The position numbers and the translations under genes are program-made. The notes under the pieces are model-generated. The model searched no databases and had not been told where the DNA came from. It saw only the letters and a program-made list of their open reading frames with translations. DNA of 64,000 bases from the NCBI GenBank assembly GCA_903902915.1, contig CAIUWR010000068.1, positions 26,004-90,003 of the forward strand, given 5' to 3'. This document shows, piece by piece, positions 8,130 through 21,504 of the stretch (the first letter of the stretch is position 1; every line of letters starts with the position of its first letter). This stretch comes from an uncultured Hyphomicrobiales bacterium (lineage in GTDB: Bacteria > Pseudomonadota > Alphaproteobacteria > Rhizobiales > Beijerinckiaceae).

Positions 8130-11105
8130 TCAAGCGGCGAAGGCCTCGTCGAGGAACGCCTTGAGCTGGGCGAGATGTTTGGACATGAGGCCGGTCGCGG
8201 TGGCGGCGGAGGCGGGACGGCCCACGTAACGAGCGCGCCTGGACTTGCCGCCGACCTGCGCGAGCACCCATTCGAGATAGGGCTCGACGAAGGACCATGC
8301 GCCCATGTTCTTGGGCTCTTCCTGGCACCAGACCACATCGGCCTTCTTGAAGCGCGCCAGTTCGTTGACCAGAGCCTTGAGCGGGAACGGATAGAGCTGT
8401 TCCACGCGCAGCAGATAGACATCGTCCAGCCCGCGCTTCTCGCGCTCTTCGTAAAGGTCGTAATAGACCTTGCCCGAGCACAGGATGACGCGACGGATCT
8501 TGTCGTCCTTCACCAGCTTGATCTTCTCGCCCTTCAGATATTCCGCATCGTCCCAGAGCAGGCGATGGAAGGTCGAGCCGATCGCCATCTCGTCCAGGGT
8601 CGAGACCGCGCGCTTGTGGCGCAGCAGCGACTTGGGCGTCATCAGGATCAGGGGCTTGCGGATGTCGCGCTGGATCTGGCGGCGCAGGATGTGGAAGTAG
8701 TTCGCAGGCGTCGTGCAGTTGGCGACCTGCATGTTGTCTTCGGCGCAGAGCTGGAGATAGCGCTCCAGACGAGCCGAGGAATGTTCCGGTCCCTGTCCCT
8801 CATAGCCATGCGGCAAGAGGCACACGAGGCCGGACATGCGCAGCCACTTGCGTTCGCCCGACGAGATGAACTGGTCGAACAGCACCTGCGCGCCATTGGC
8901 GAAATCGCCGAACTGGGCTTCCCACATGACGAGCGAATCGGGCTCGGCGAGGGTGTAGCCATATTCGAAGCCGAGCACCGCTTCTTCCGAGAGCATCGAG
9001 TTGATGACCTCGAAACGCGCCTGCCCGTCGCGGATGTTGTTCAGCGACACATAGCGCGCCTCGGTCTCCTGATCGATCAGCACCGAATGGCGCTGGGAGA
9101 AGGTGCCGCGCTCGCAATCCTGACCCGACAGGCGCACCCGATGGTCTTCATCGACCAAGGCGCCGAAGGCCAAAGCCTCGCCCATGGCCCAATCGATCCC
9201 CTCGCCCGTCTCCACCATCTTGCGACGACCATCCAGAAAGCGCTGGATGGTCTTGTGCACCTGGAAGCCCTCGGGCGTCGTGCAAAGCTTTGTGCCGATT
9301 TCCTTCAGGCGGGCGAGATCGACGCCCGTCTGGCCGCGGCGCGGGTCGTCCGCCATTTCGCTGGCGGCGGCGCGCATGCCCGACCAACGGCCATCGAGCC
9401 AATCGGCCTTGTTGGGCTTGTAGGCGAGACCCGCCTCGAATTCGGCGTCGAGACGCGCGCGCCAGTCAGCGCGCAGCTTGTCGACTTCGCCCTGCGTGAC
9501 CACGCCCTGCGAAATCAGCCGCTCCGAATAGATCTCCAGCGTCGACTTGTGCGCGCGGATCTTCTTGTACATCAGCGGCTGGGTGAAGCTGGGCTCATCG
9601 CCTTCGTTATGCCCGTAACGACGGTAGCAGAACATGTCGATGACGACCGGCTTGTGGAACTTCTGCCGGAATTCGATGGCGATCTTGGCGGCGTAGACGA
9701 CCGCCTCGGGATCATCGCCATTCACATGAATGATCGGCGCCTCGATCATCTTCGCCACATCGGAGGGATAGGGCGAGGAGCGCGAATAGCGCGGATAGGT
9801 GGTGAAGCCGATCTGGTTGTTGATGATGAAATGCAGCGAGCCGCCGGTGCGGTGGCCCTTGAGGCCCGACAGGCCGAAACATTCCGCCACCACGCCCTGA
9901 CCCGCGAAAGCCGCGTCGCCATGGATGAGCAGCGGCACGACCTGCGAGCGCTCGATCACGTCGCCGCGCTGATCCTGCTTGGCGCGCACCTTGCCGAGCA
10001 CCACGGGATCGGAAATTTCCAGATGGGACGGATTGGCGACGAGCGACAGATGCACGCTGTTGCCATCGAACTCGCGGTCCGAGGAAGCGCCCAGATGATA
10101 TTTCACATCGCCCGAACCCTCGACCTCGTCGGGGGTGAAGGAACCGCCCTTGAATTCATGGAAAATGGCGCGATGGGGCTTGCTCATCACCTGAGCCAGC
10201 ACATTCAGGCGGCCGCGATGGGCCATGCCCAGAACGATTTCCTTCACGCCCAGCGCGCCGCCGCGCTTGAGGATCTGTTCGAGCGCCGGGATCATGGCCT
10301 CGCCGCCATCAAGGCCGAAGCGCTTGGTGCCGGTGAACCGCAGATCGCAGAACCGCTCGAAGCCTTCGGCCTCGACGAGCTTGGTCAAGATGGCGCGCTT
10401 GCCTTCGCGGGTGAAAGCGATGGTCTTGTCCGGACCCTCGATGCGCTCCTGCATCCAGGCCTTCTCGACCGGATCGGACATATGCATGAATTCGAAGGCG
10501 ATGGTGTCGCAGTAGGTGCGGCGCAGGATCGCCAGCATCTCCGGGATGGTCGCGAATTCGAGGCCGAGCACGTGATCAATGAAGATCTTGCGATCATAAT
10601 CTTCGGGACCGAAGCCGTAGCTCGACGGCTGCAACTCCTCGTGATCCTTGCGCGCGTCCATGCCCAGCGGATCGAGATTGGCGTTGAGATGGCCGCGCAT
10701 GCGGAAAGCGCGGATCATCATCAAGGCGCGCACGCTGTCGCGGGTGGCGCGCTGGATGTCGGCGGCGGAGACTTCGGCGCCCTTCGCCTGACCTTGGGCC
10801 TGGCCCTTGGCCTTCAGCTTGTCGGCGACAGCCTTCTCCACATCGCCCCAATTGCCATCAAGGGCCGAGATCGTGTCATTGCGCGGCGAGATCGGCCAGT
10901 TGGGCTTCTCCCAGGAGGCGCCCTGCGCATTGCGCGCGACGGTCGCGGGATCGTCCTTCAATGCAGCGAAGAATTCGCCCCAGGCGGCGTCGACGCTTGA
11001 AGGATCCTTCTCGTAGCGCGCATGGAGTTCCTCGATATAGGCCGCGTTCGCGCCATAGAGGAAGGAAGTCTGAAGCAGCGACTGGTTGAGTTCTTGTCGC
11101 GACAT
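8130..11105 (-). CDS. sucA: 2-oxoglutarate dehydrogenase E1 component
   Basis: A 991-residue thiamine-diphosphate enzyme decarboxylating 2-oxoglutarate. The N-terminus SFLYGANAAYIEELHARYE and the motifs GMAHRGRLNVLA, RYGHNEGDEPSFTQP and PHGYEGQGPEHSSAR are those of homodimeric OGDH E1. ATG 11105 (MSRQELNQ) has AAGAGGCG just upstream; the longer frame to 11153 runs into the spacer. Length is normal. It stands in mdh-sucCDAB, with two hairpins in the 88-base spacer before it. Confidence 0.97.
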   Translation of the reverse strand: MSRQELNQSLLQTSFLYGANAAYIEELHARYEKDPSSVDAAWGEFFAALKDDPATVARNAQGASWEKPNWPISPRNDTISALDGNWGDVEKAVADKLKAKGQAQGQAKGAEVSAADIQRATRDSVRALMMIRAFRMRGHLNANLDPLGMDARKDHEELQPSSYGFGPEDYDRKIFIDHVLGLEFATIPEMLAILRRTYCDTIAFEFMHMSDPVEKAWMQERIEGPDKTIAFTREGKRAILTKLVEAEGFERFCDLRFTGTKRFGLDGGEAMIPALEQILKRGGALGVKEIVLGMAHRGRLNVLAQVMSKPHRAIFHEFKGGSFTPDEVEGSGDVKYHLGASSDREFDGNSVHLSLVANPSHLEISDPVVLGKVRAKQDQRGDVIERSQVVPLLIHGDAAFAGQGVVAECFGLSGLKGHRTGGSLHFIINNQIGFTTYPRYSRSSPYPSDVAKMIEAPIIHVNGDDPEAVVYAAKIAIEFRQKFHKPVVIDMFCYRRYGHNEGDEPSFTQPLMYKKIRAHKSTLEIYSERLISQGVVTQGEVDKLRADWRARLDAEFEAGLAYKPNKADWLDGRWSGMRAAASEMADDPRRGQTGVDLARLKEIGTKLCTTPEGFQVHKTIQRFLDGRRKMVETGEGIDWAMGEALAFGALVDEDHRVRLSGQDCERGTFSQRHSVLIDQETEARYVSLNNIRDGQARFEVINSMLSEEAVLGFEYGYTLAEPDSLVMWEAQFGDFANGAQVLFDQFISSGERKWLRMSGLVCLLPHGYEGQGPEHSSARLERYLQLCAEDNMQVANCTTPANYFHILRRQIQRDIRKPLILMTPKSLLRHKRAVSTLDEMAIGSTFHRLLWDDAEYLKGEKIKLVKDDKIRRVILCSGKVYYDLYEEREKRGLDDVYLLRVEQLYPFPLKALVNELARFKKADVVWCQEEPKNMGAWSFVEPYLEWVLAQVGGKSRRARYVGRPASAATATGLMSKHLAQLKAFLDEAFAA

Positions 11106-11140
11106 CTTACGCCTCTTTCTCAGGTCCACCCTGTGGAATT

Positions 11141-11186
11141 TTGCGGCGTTCACGCCGCGAAGAGACCCCCGGGCGAACCCGGGGGC
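11141..11186 (-). other. Two hairpins in the sucD-sucA spacer
   Basis: Reading the minus strand after the sucD stop, CCCCCGGG-TTCG-CCCGGGGG (11166-11185) is followed by GCGGCG-TGAA-CGCCGC (11143-11158). The first has a UUCG-type tetraloop and is followed by TCTCTT; the second ends near AAAATT. They may be a partial terminator or mRNA end-stabiliser that sets the ratio of succinyl-CoA synthetase to E1. Confidence 0.6.
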
Positions 11187-11193
11187 TTATGGC

Positions 11194-13280
<2,087 letters not shown>

Positions 13281-13371
13281 CGAGCGTCTCTCTGGTCAGC
13301 CGGCGCAGGGTCCGGTCGCAATCATACGTGTGGTCGGGGCCACGACTCGCGCGGCCCCGTGTTCGTGTAAA

Positions 13372-14427
<1,056 letters not shown>

Positions 14428-14562
14428 TCACGACAAAGTCTAAGATTTCGGCAGCGTTTTCCGCGGGCTGCGCGGACGGCGCAGCTAATGCTCATTTATC
14501 CCTTGTTTATCATAAGGTTAAAGCTTTGACTTGGGGCTTCGACGCCGTCGGTGGAAATTGAT

Positions 14563-14590
14563 GACAAAAAACAAATTTTGTTATTTGTTG
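14563..14590 (-). terminator. Possible weak terminator after the tetR gene
   Basis: Directly after the tetR stop, on the minus strand, AACAAAT (14583-14589) pairs with ATTTGTT (14570-14576) around a six-base loop and is followed by a T run. The stem is A/T-rich, so it is a weak terminator at best; it could equally be an operator-like inverted repeat. Confidence 0.35.
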
Positions 14591-14591
14591 G

Positions 14592-15200
14592 CTAGAGGGA
14601 GCCGCTCGCCAGCCCCCGGCGCAGCGCGCGGACCACCCGTTCGAAACGTCCGTCGATCTGCGCGCGGGTGACGTCCGCGTCGGCGCGGATGGCGGATGGG
14701 TTAAAGAATCGGTGCGTCATGTCAAAAACCAGCGCCAGCGCCCGGCGAATGTCATGGGTCGGAAAGGCCCCGCTCGACATGCCGTCCTCCAGCACGCCGC
14801 GCACCTCCGCCTGAAACTTGAGCCGATGCTTGCGGGCCACGCCGCGTCCCAGCATGGAGGCCTCGATGAAGAGCTCGAAGACTCTGGGATCGGCCTCGAA
14901 TTTATTGCGATAGGCCCGATGCACCGCCGACAAGATGCGTTCAAGCTTGTCGAAGGCGGGGTCTGGCGCGTCGCAAATGTCGCGAAGGCCGTTTTCGATG
15001 GGTTTCAGCCATTGGGCGGTGATCGCGTCGATCAGCGCCTCCTTGGAGGGAAAATAGCGGTAGACATTGCCATGGGACATGGACGCCTCCCGGGCGATGG
15101 CCACGACTGTCGTGCGCTCAAGCCCGTGCTGGCGAATATGTTCTGCGGCGAAGTCAAGAATGCGTACGTCGGTCGGTTCATTGCTGGAGGGCTTCACCAA
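14592..15200 (-). CDS. TetR-family transcriptional regulator
   Basis: 202 residues. The N-terminal helix-turn-helix is TTVVAIAREASMSHGNVYRYFPSKEALIDAI (about 30-60), a textbook TetR DNA-binding domain; the C-terminal ligand domain has no assignable specificity. It begins with TTG at 15200 (or GTG 15197), three bases after the zapE stop, so it is probably translated with zapE. Targets unknown; an A/T-rich inverted repeat at 14570-14589 close to its 3' end and upstream of mdh might be an operator. Confidence 0.88.
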   Translation of the reverse strand: MVKPSSNEPTDVRILDFAAEHIRQHGLERTTVVAIAREASMSHGNVYRYFPSKEALIDAITAQWLKPIENGLRDICDAPDPAFDKLERILSAVHRAYRNKFEADPRVFELFIEASMLGRGVARKHRLKFQAEVRGVLEDGMSSGAFPTHDIRRALALVFDMTHRFFNPSAIRADADVTRAQIDGRFERVVRALRRGLASGSL

Positions 15201-15203
15201 GGC

Positions 15204-16379
15204 TCAGGTCTCGACAAGGCCGGTGGACTCCCCGCTCGCGACGTCGCTCGCAGTCCCGTGGGGCAAGGCGAGATAATCGCTGGAGCGCATCTCGATCAGA
15301 CGCGAGGCGGTGCGCTCGAACTCGAAAGCCTCGCGCCCCTCCGTTCCCAGATAGAGCCCGGTCGGCGCATCCTGCGCCGATATGATCACCTTCACATGCA
15401 TGTCATAGAGCGCGTCGATCAGCCAGGTGAACCGGCGCGCTTCATTGCGTTTGGCTGCGGTCATGACGGGAATATCGTCGATCACCACCGTATGAAATCG
15501 CCGCGCGATCGCCAGATAATCGCTCGATCCCAGCGGCTGCTCGCACAAATCATGAAAAGTGAAGCGCGCAACGCCGCCGCAGGCCTGCGGAACGCGCAAC
15601 TGGCGCCCCAACAGATCGAGCGCCATGGGCTCGCCTTGGCTGCGTCCGCTCAACGCCTTGAAGGCGCGCGTCAGGGCCTCATGCGCCGTCGCGTCGGCGG
15701 GCACGTGATAGACCGGCTGGCCCGCCAGCTTCTCAAGCCGGAAATCGGTCCGCGCATCAAGCTCCATGACTTTCATATGCTGCTGGATCCGCGCGATGAA
15801 CGGCAGGAACAGCGCCCGGTTGAGCCCGCCTTCATAAAGGCGCCCCGGCTCGACATTGGACGTGGCGACCACCACGACCCCGCGCGCGAAAAGCGCTTCG
15901 AACAGCCGCCCCAGGATCATCGCGTCGGCGATGTCGGTCACCGAGAATTCGTCGAAACAAAGCAACCAGGCCTGCGCCGCCAGCGCGTCGGCGACGGGCG
16001 TCACCGGCTCGTCGCCTTTCGCGGTCCCCGCCTTGCTGGCGAGGCGCCATGCGTGAATCCGCGCATGCACATCCGCCATGAAGGCGTGGAAATGCACCCG
16101 GCGCTTCTCCCGCACCGGAACCGCGTGGAAAAAAAGATCCATGAGCATGGTCTTGCCGCGCCCCACCGATCCCCACAGATAGAGGCCCTGCGGCGCCTCC
16201 GCCCGCAGCTTGCGGCCGAACAGCCAGCCCAGCATGCCGGAGCTGCGCGCCAGCTGATGCGCCGCCAGAGCCGCCACCAGCTGGTCGAACTGCGACGCGA
16301 CGCGCAGCTGCGCCTCGTCCTGTTCGAGCGCCTCCTCGTTCAGGAGGACGTGATAGCGATCGGAAACGGGGCTTTGCAC
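15204..16379 (-). CDS. zapE: AFG1-like ATPase, cell division protein ZapE
   Basis: 391 residues of the AFG1/ZapE P-loop ATPase family, with LYLWGSVGRGKTMLMD as Walker A, LLCFDEFSVTDIADA as Walker B, and ATSNVEP as sensor region. E. coli ZapE binds FtsZ and is needed for division under stress; mitochondrial AFG1 helps quality control of respiratory subunits. GTG 16379 is preferred over the frame opening at 16430 because AAGGAG lies 10 bases upstream. Next gene is tetR. Confidence 0.92.
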   Translation of the reverse strand: MQSPVSDRYHVLLNEEALEQDEAQLRVASQFDQLVAALAAHQLARSSGMLGWLFGRKLRAEAPQGLYLWGSVGRGKTMLMDLFFHAVPVREKRRVHFHAFMADVHARIHAWRLASKAGTAKGDEPVTPVADALAAQAWLLCFDEFSVTDIADAMILGRLFEALFARGVVVVATSNVEPGRLYEGGLNRALFLPFIARIQQHMKVMELDARTDFRLEKLAGQPVYHVPADATAHEALTRAFKALSGRSQGEPMALDLLGRQLRVPQACGGVARFTFHDLCEQPLGSSDYLAIARRFHTVVIDDIPVMTAAKRNEARRFTWLIDALYDMHVKVIISAQDAPTGLYLGTEGREAFEFERTASRLIEMRSSDYLALPHGTASDVASGESTGLVET

Positions 16380-16579
16380 CGGGCGGGAACTCCTTCGACC
16401 CTCGGTCAGTAACCGTGGCTGCGGTCGCAACGCAAGCCCGGCGGCGCGACGAACTGTCGAGATTCCGTCATTCGTCGAAGTGACAAGAGGCCTTTGCCGG
16501 ATTTCTGTTTTTCCGCCAATGTTTGGGCGGCATGATGGGGTAACGGAAGAGACGACAACTTGACCACGCGGAGCGTATC

Positions 16580-17167
16580 TTGGCCCAGGCTTCTGTCAGC
16601 AATGGCGTTCTTCGTCGGCTTTTGGCTGCGGACCTCAGCGGGTTTCGCGACCATTTGCTGCGTCTCGATTCCGCCAGCCGCCGGTCGCGTTTCGGCATGG
16701 AGGCGCCGGACGCCTTCGTCGAGGCATATGCCGACCGTTGTTTCGGCATCGACGATGTCATCTACGGTTTCGTTTCAGAAGGCGTGGTTCGGGCGGCGGG
16801 CGAATTGCGGGGCATTGGCCACAATCTGCCGCTGGGCATCGGCGCGAGCGCGGAAGCGGCCTTCAGCGTCGAGGTGGAGTGGCGCCGCCAGGGCATTGGC
16901 GCGCGGCTGATGTCGCGCATCGTGCGGGCCGCGCGCAATCGGCGGGCTGAGGTTCTCTACATGAGTTGCCTCGCCAATAACGAGCCGATGTTGCGCCTCG
17001 CCCGCAAATTCTCCGCCCAACTGCGGTATGAACCACAGGCGGCCCTTGGAGAAATCGCCCCCAGAGCGCCGACCCCCGCCACTTATCTGGGCGAGGCGGC
17101 CGATGACTTCACCGGCTTCGCCACCGCCATGATGGACCTGCAACGCCGCGGCGCCGAGCTGCGCTGA
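16580..17167 (+). CDS. GNAT-family N-acetyltransferase
   Basis: 195 residues with a GNAT acetyl-CoA loop in VEVEWRRQGIGARLMSRIVRAA (Q/RxxGxG/A type) and a following SCLANNEPMLRLARKF segment typical of the family. The start is TTG at 16580, with GGAG about six bases upstream; no ATG gives a complete domain. It lies alone between zapE and the sdh operon, divergent from zapE. Substrate unknown. Confidence 0.85.
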   Translation: MAQASVSNGVLRRLLAADLSGFRDHLLRLDSASRRSRFGMEAPDAFVEAYADRCFGIDDVIYGFVSEGVVRAAGELRGIGHNLPLGIGASAEAAFSVEVEWRRQGIGARLMSRIVRAARNRRAEVLYMSCLANNEPMLRLARKFSAQLRYEPQAALGEIAPRAPTPATYLGEAADDFTGFATAMMDLQRRGAELR

Positions 17168-17173
17168 ACGCAA

Positions 17174-17198
17174 AAAGGCCCCGGAAACCGGGGCCTTT
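17174..17198 (-). terminator. Terminator of the sdh operon (bidirectional)
   Basis: Perfect 11-base stem AAAGGCCCCGG/CCGGGGCCTTT with loop AAA. On the minus strand it is followed by TTTTTG, so it ends the sdhCDAB transcript 20 bases after sdhB; on the plus strand it follows the GNAT gene. Confidence 0.85.
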
Positions 17199-17218
17199 GA
17201 ACGGGGACGGCGGTCAGC

Positions 17219-17998
17219 TCAGAGCTGGCGCGCGATCATCATCGACTTGATTTCGGCGATGGCCTTGGCCGGGTTCAGCCCCTTGGGGCACGCCTTGGCG
17301 CAGTTCATGATCGTGTGGCAACGATACAGCCGGAACGGATCCTCGAGATTGTCGAGACGGGCGCCGGTGGCTTCGTCACGCGAATCGATCAGCCAGCGAT
17401 AGGCCTGAAGCAGCGCGGCGGGGCCGAGATAGCGGTCGCCGTTCCACCAGTAGCTCGGGCAAGAGGTCGAGCAGCAGGCGCACAGGATGCACTCATAGAG
17501 GCCGTCGAGCTTCACCCGGTCTTCCGGCGACTGGCGCCATTCCTTCTCGGGCTGCGGCGTGTCGGTCTTCAACCACGGCTCGATGGAGGCGTGCTGGGCG
17601 TAGAAGCGGGTCAGATCGGGCACCAGATCCTTCACCACCGGCATATGCGGCAGGGGATAGATCTTGATGGCGCCGCTGATCGAGGCCATGTCCTTCGTGC
17701 AGGCGAGCGTGTTCGTCCCGTCGATGTTCATGGCGCAGGAGCCGCAGATGCCTTCGCGGCAGGAGCGGCGGAAGGTCAGCGTCGCGTCGACCTTGTTCTT
17801 GATATAGAGCAGCGCGTCCAGCACCATCGGGCCGCAATCGTCCATGTCGACGAAATAGGTGTCGACGCGCGGATTGGCGTTGTCGTCGGGATTCCACCGG
17901 TAGACGCGGAATTCGCGAACATTGGACGTGTTCGCCGGGCGAGGCCAGGTCTTGCCGACCGTGGGGCGGGAGTTCTTGGGAAGCGCGAGTTCGACCAT
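17219..17998 (-). CDS. sdhB: Succinate dehydrogenase iron-sulfur subunit
   Basis: A 259-residue subunit carrying three Fe-S clusters: [2Fe-2S] ligands in [13 protein letters not shown]...C, [4Fe-4S] in [17 protein letters not shown] and the third cluster in [17 protein letters not shown]. Passes electrons from SdhA flavin to the membrane quinone site. Last gene of sdhCDAB, 43 bases after sdhA, followed by a strong terminator. Confidence 0.97.
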   Translation of the reverse strand: MVELALPKNSRPTVGKTWPRPANTSNVREFRVYRWNPDDNANPRVDTYFVDMDDCGPMVLDALLYIKNKVDATLTFRRSCREGICGSCAMNIDGTNTLACTKDMASISGAIKIYPLPHMPVVKDLVPDLTRFYAQHASIEPWLKTDTPQPEKEWRQSPEDRVKLDGLYECILCACCSTSCPSYWWNGDRYLGPAALLQAYRWLIDSRDEATGARLDNLEDPFRLYRCHTIMNCAKACPKGLNPAKAIAEIKSMMIARQL

Positions 17999-18041
17999 TG
18001 CAGTTTTGACTCCGGGCGATGCGGGATCAGTGCACGCGAGA

Positions 18042-19871
18042 TCAGTAAACGCGAGCTTTGGGCTCGATATACTGCACTTCGTTCGTCATCGTGTAGGTAT
18101 GGACCGGACGGAAGTCGATCGAAACCGCCTTCTTGTCGCCGTCGGTCCAGGCGAGGGTATGCTTCATCCAGTTCTTGTCGTCGCGGTTGGGGAAATCCTC
18201 GCGGGCGTGGGCGCCGCGGCTTTCCTTGCGCTCGACCGCCGAATCCATGGTCACCACCGCCTGCACGATGAGATTGTCGAATTCGAGGGTTTCGAGCAGA
18301 TCCGAGTTCCAGATCAGCGAACGGTCGGTGATGCTGATGTCGGCGACGCCGGACCAGACTTCGTGGATGAGGTTGGAGCCCTGTTCCAGAACCTCGCCGG
18401 TGCGGAACACCGCGCAGTTGTTCTGCATGGTGGCCTGCATCTTGTCGCGCAGCTGCGCGGTCGAGGTTCCGCCCTTGGCGTGGCGGAACTTGTCGAGGCG
18501 CGACAGGGCGAGATCCGCCGAGTCGGCGGGCAGCTCCGGCTTCTTCTCGCCGGGCGTCACCAGTTCGGCGGCGCGCAGACCTGCGGCGCGACCGAAGACC
18601 ACCAGATCGATCAGCGAGTTGGAGCCAAGACGATTGGCGCCATGCACGGAGACGCAAGCCGCCTCGCCCAGAGCCATCAGGCCGGGCACGATGGTGTCGG
18701 GATCGCCGTCGCGCTTGGTCAGCACTTCGCCGTGATAGTTCGTGGGGATGCCGCCCATGTTGTAATGCACGGTCGGCAGAACCGGGATCGGCTCCTTGGT
18801 CACATCGACGCCCGCGAAGATGCGCGCGCTCTCGGAGATGCCGGGCAGACGCTCGTGCAGGATCTTCGGATCGAGATGATCGAGGTGAAGATAGATGTGA
18901 TCCTTGTTCTTGCCGACGCCGCGGCCTTCCAGGATCTCGATGGTCATGGCGCGCGAGACGACGTCGCGCGAGGCGAGATCCTTCGCGGAGGGCGCGTAGC
19001 GCTCCATGAAGCGCTCGCCAGCGCTATTGGTGACATAGCCGCCTTCGCCGCGCGCGCCCTCGGTGATGAGGCAACCCGAGCCGTAGATGCCGGTGGGATG
19101 GAACTGCACGAATTCCATATCCTGCAGGGGCAGGCCCGCGCGCAGCACCATGGCGTTGCCGTCGCCGGTGCAGGTATGCGCCGAGGTGGCGGAGAAATAG
19201 GCGCGGCCGTAACCGCCGGTGGCCAGAATGGTCTGGCTTGAGCGGAAGCGGTGGATCGAGCCGTCATCCATCTTGATGCAGACCACGCCGCAGCAGCGGC
19301 CCGACTGATCCATGATCAGGTCGATGGCGAAATATTCGATGAAGAACTCGGTCGAGTTGCGCAGCGCCTGCCCATAGAGCGTGTGCAGGATGGCGTGGCC
19401 GGTGCGGTCGGCGGCGGCGCAGGTGCGCTGCGCGGTGCCTTCGCCGTAGTTGGTGGTCATGCCGCCGAAGGGGCGCTGGTAGATCTTGCCCTCTTCCGTG
19501 CGGGAGAAGGGCACGCCCCAATGCTCCAGCTCGTAGACGGCTTCGGGCGCGTTGCGGCACAGATATTCGATGGAGTCCTGATCGCCCAGCCAGTCGGACC
19601 CCTTGACGGTGTCATACATGTGCCAGCGCCAGTCGTCCGGGCCCATGTTGCCGAGCGAGGCGGAGATGCCGCCCTGCGCCGCGACCGTATGGGAGCGGGT
19701 GGGGAACACTTTCGAGATGCAGGCCGTGCGCAGGCCCGCCTGCGAGCAGCCGACGGTGGCGCGAAGGCCTGCGCCGCCAGCGCCCACGACCACGACGTCG
19801 AACGTGTGGTCGGTGATCGGATAGGCTTTGCCGTTGAAGCCGGGCGCGGTGGATCCGGTTGCGTTGGCCAT
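18042..19871 (-). CDS. sdhA: Succinate dehydrogenase flavoprotein subunit
   Basis: A 609-residue FAD subunit oxidising succinate to fumarate. [12 protein letters not shown] binds FAD, the flavin-linked His is in [10 protein letters not shown], and [19 protein letters not shown] and the C-terminal YIEPKARVY are family hallmarks. Standard length. It sits between sdhD (28 bases upstream) and sdhB. Confidence 0.98.
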   Translation of the reverse strand: MANATGSTAPGFNGKAYPITDHTFDVVVVGAGGAGLRATVGCSQAGLRTACISKVFPTRSHTVAAQGGISASLGNMGPDDWRWHMYDTVKGSDWLGDQDSIEYLCRNAPEAVYELEHWGVPFSRTEEGKIYQRPFGGMTTNYGEGTAQRTCAAADRTGHAILHTLYGQALRNSTEFFIEYFAIDLIMDQSGRCCGVVCIKMDDGSIHRFRSSQTILATGGYGRAYFSATSAHTCTGDGNAMVLRAGLPLQDMEFVQFHPTGIYGSGCLITEGARGEGGYVTNSAGERFMERYAPSAKDLASRDVVSRAMTIEILEGRGVGKNKDHIYLHLDHLDPKILHERLPGISESARIFAGVDVTKEPIPVLPTVHYNMGGIPTNYHGEVLTKRDGDPDTIVPGLMALGEAACVSVHGANRLGSNSLIDLVVFGRAAGLRAAELVTPGEKKPELPADSADLALSRLDKFRHAKGGTSTAQLRDKMQATMQNNCAVFRTGEVLEQGSNLIHEVWSGVADISITDRSLIWNSDLLETLEFDNLIVQAVVTMDSAVERKESRGAHAREDFPNRDDKNWMKHTLAWTDGDKKAVSIDFRPVHTYTMTNEVQYIEPKARVY

Positions 19872-19899
19872 GGTGTTCTAGCCCCTCGAAAGCCTGATG

Positions 19900-20289
19900 T
19901 CAGACGAAGCTGATGCGCAGGATCGCGTAGACGCACGCGAGTCCGACCGCAAAGCAGAAGAAAAGATTGCAGAGCAGCGACCATGTCTTGGCGTGTTCGC
20001 CATGGACATAGTCCTCGATGATGGTCTGCATGCCGAGCTTCATGTGGTAGACGCTCGCCAGCAGAAACAGCAGCATGATGATCGCCGGGAGCGGCGCGCC
20101 AAGTGTCGCGCGCACCGTGTTGTAATCCTTGCCGACCAGCGTCAGCACGATCCACACGAAGGCGAGGGTCAGCGGCACGAGCGCTGCGGAGGTGATGCGC
20201 ATGTGCCAGGCATGTTTAGTGCCCGACCTGGCCGAGCCCAGATGGCGGACTTCGGCGATGGGGGTGCGCATATGTGAGGCGTTGGACAT
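19900..20289 (-). CDS. sdhD: Succinate dehydrogenase membrane anchor subunit
   Basis: 129 residues with three predicted membrane helices (about 30-52, 66-85, 103-127). The heme b ligand is probably in ASVYHMKLGMQTIIEDYVH, the usual SdhD motif. ATG 20289 (MSNASHMRTP) chosen; the longer frame to 20559 overlaps sdhC. 11 bases after sdhC, so coupled. Confidence 0.94.
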   Translation of the reverse strand: MSNASHMRTPIAEVRHLGSARSGTKHAWHMRITSAALVPLTLAFVWIVLTLVGKDYNTVRATLGAPLPAIIMLLFLLASVYHMKLGMQTIIEDYVHGEHAKTWSLLCNLFFCFAVGLACVYAILRISFV

Positions 20290-20300
20290 TTTCGTTCCCC

Positions 20301-20714
20301 TCAGCGAGCCATATAGGCGGCGATCCAGACGAGGATCGTCAGAACGATCCCGCCGATCATCGTGCCCTGCGCGAGATATTCCCGCTCGGGATGATCCATC
20401 CCCCGGCCCATGTCCCACACGAAATGGCGCAGGCCGCCGAGCAGATGGTGGAACAAGGCCCAGGTGAAGCCGAACAGGATCAGGCGGCCAATGGGCGAGG
20501 CCATGAACCAGGCGGCGGTTTCGAAGCTCTTGGCGTCGGTGGCCGCAGCCAGAAGCCACCAGGCCAGAAGCAAGGTGCCCGCATAGAGCGCGGCGCCCGT
20601 GATTCGGTGGGTGATGGACATCATCATGGTCAGCATCGGGCGATAGATGCCCAGATGCGGGGAGAGCGGCCTGTTCAGCGCCGGATTGACGGGGCGAGTA
20701 TCAAGCTCGGCCAT
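20301..20714 (-). CDS. sdhC: Succinate dehydrogenase cytochrome b556 subunit
   Basis: 137 residues, three membrane helices. RPLSPHLGIYRPMLTMMMSITHRITG is the SdhC quinone-site signature with the conserved Ser and Arg, and HHLLGGLRHFVWD supplies the second conserved His region. ATG 20714 (MAELDTRPVNP) is the accepted start; upstream in-frame sequence is the operon leader. First gene of sdhCDAB. Confidence 0.95.
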   Translation of the reverse strand: MAELDTRPVNPALNRPLSPHLGIYRPMLTMMMSITHRITGAALYAGTLLLAWWLLAAATDAKSFETAAWFMASPIGRLILFGFTWALFHHLLGGLRHFVWDMGRGMDHPEREYLAQGTMIGGIVLTILVWIAAYMAR

Positions 20715-20823
20715 CTGGATTCCCTCATTGGCGAAATGCTTGGTCTCCCTAATGGAGATTGGGCGTTCGCGCAACGCTTCCGCAAAACCGCCTTGCTGCG
20801 CACATAGTGTTATGCAAGCCGGA

Positions 20824-21477
20824 TCAGCGCCGCAGCGCCGCCGAAACAAGCTTGACCGCGTCTTGCGAGGCCCAGTCCGCCGGGCCGGGCATGACGCCCA
20901 GTTCACACCCATCCGGGTCGATCAGAAGCGTGGTCGGCAGGCCAATGACCTTGCCCGCTTTCTTGAGGATCTGGAACACGTCGGCGGTCCGATCCTCGTA
21001 GAAAGCCAGCCTTTCCACGCCCGCCTCCTTCAAAAACGCCCGCCGCCGGTCGAGCCTTGTGGTGTCGATATTGACGGCGACGACCTCGAAGTCCGGCCCC
21101 CCGAGCTGCGCCTGCAATTTGTCGAGGGCGGGCATCTCCTCCCGACAGGGGACGCACCAGGTGGCCCACAGGTTCAGGAGGATGGTGCGGCCTTTGAACG
21201 CAGCCAGCGAAATCGGGGCGCCATTTGGTCCCGTGAAGGCGAGCGGCGTCGCCTCGCGCGGACGCTTGGCCACCGAAAGCGCCGCGACCTCTCCTCGCGC
21301 CAGCGGCGCCAGCGCCTGCGTCGCGCTGGCGCTGGCCGCGCAGGCGCCCGGCGCCGTTTCCTTGCCGGCGTGGCTGTAAATCCCGTATAGGACGGCTGCG
21401 CCGGCGACGAGCGCGACAGCGAGGGTTGCGGCGCGAGGGCGCAGCTGCGACTTGAATGTGCGTGGTTCGTTCGTCAT
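20824..21477 (-). CDS. TlpA-like thioredoxin-fold protein
   Basis: 217 residues: an N-terminal membrane anchor (about 16-37), a linker, then a TlpA/ResA thioredoxin domain with WCVPC and the cis-Pro in [10 protein letters not shown]. Such proteins reduce periplasmic disulfides, for example during cytochrome oxidase or cytochrome c assembly. It is divergent from argH with only 27 bases between start codons, and lies upstream of sdhC on the same strand with a 109-base gap. Specific partner unknown. Confidence 0.9.
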   Translation of the reverse strand: MTNEPRTFKSQLRPRAATLAVALVAGAAVLYGIYSHAGKETAPGACAASASATQALAPLARGEVAALSVAKRPREATPLAFTGPNGAPISLAAFKGRTILLNLWATWCVPCREEMPALDKLQAQLGGPDFEVVAVNIDTTRLDRRRAFLKEAGVERLAFYEDRTADVFQILKKAGKVIGLPTTLLIDPDGCELGVMPGPADWASQDAVKLVSAALRR

Positions 21478-21504
21478 GCCGGGACCAGAACCTCAGGGGT
21501 GCTC

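Noticed and set aside
8175..11000. A 941-codon open frame on the plus strand
   Set aside because: It is antisense to sucA, which has full family motifs; the frame stays open because of G+C-rich codon third positions.
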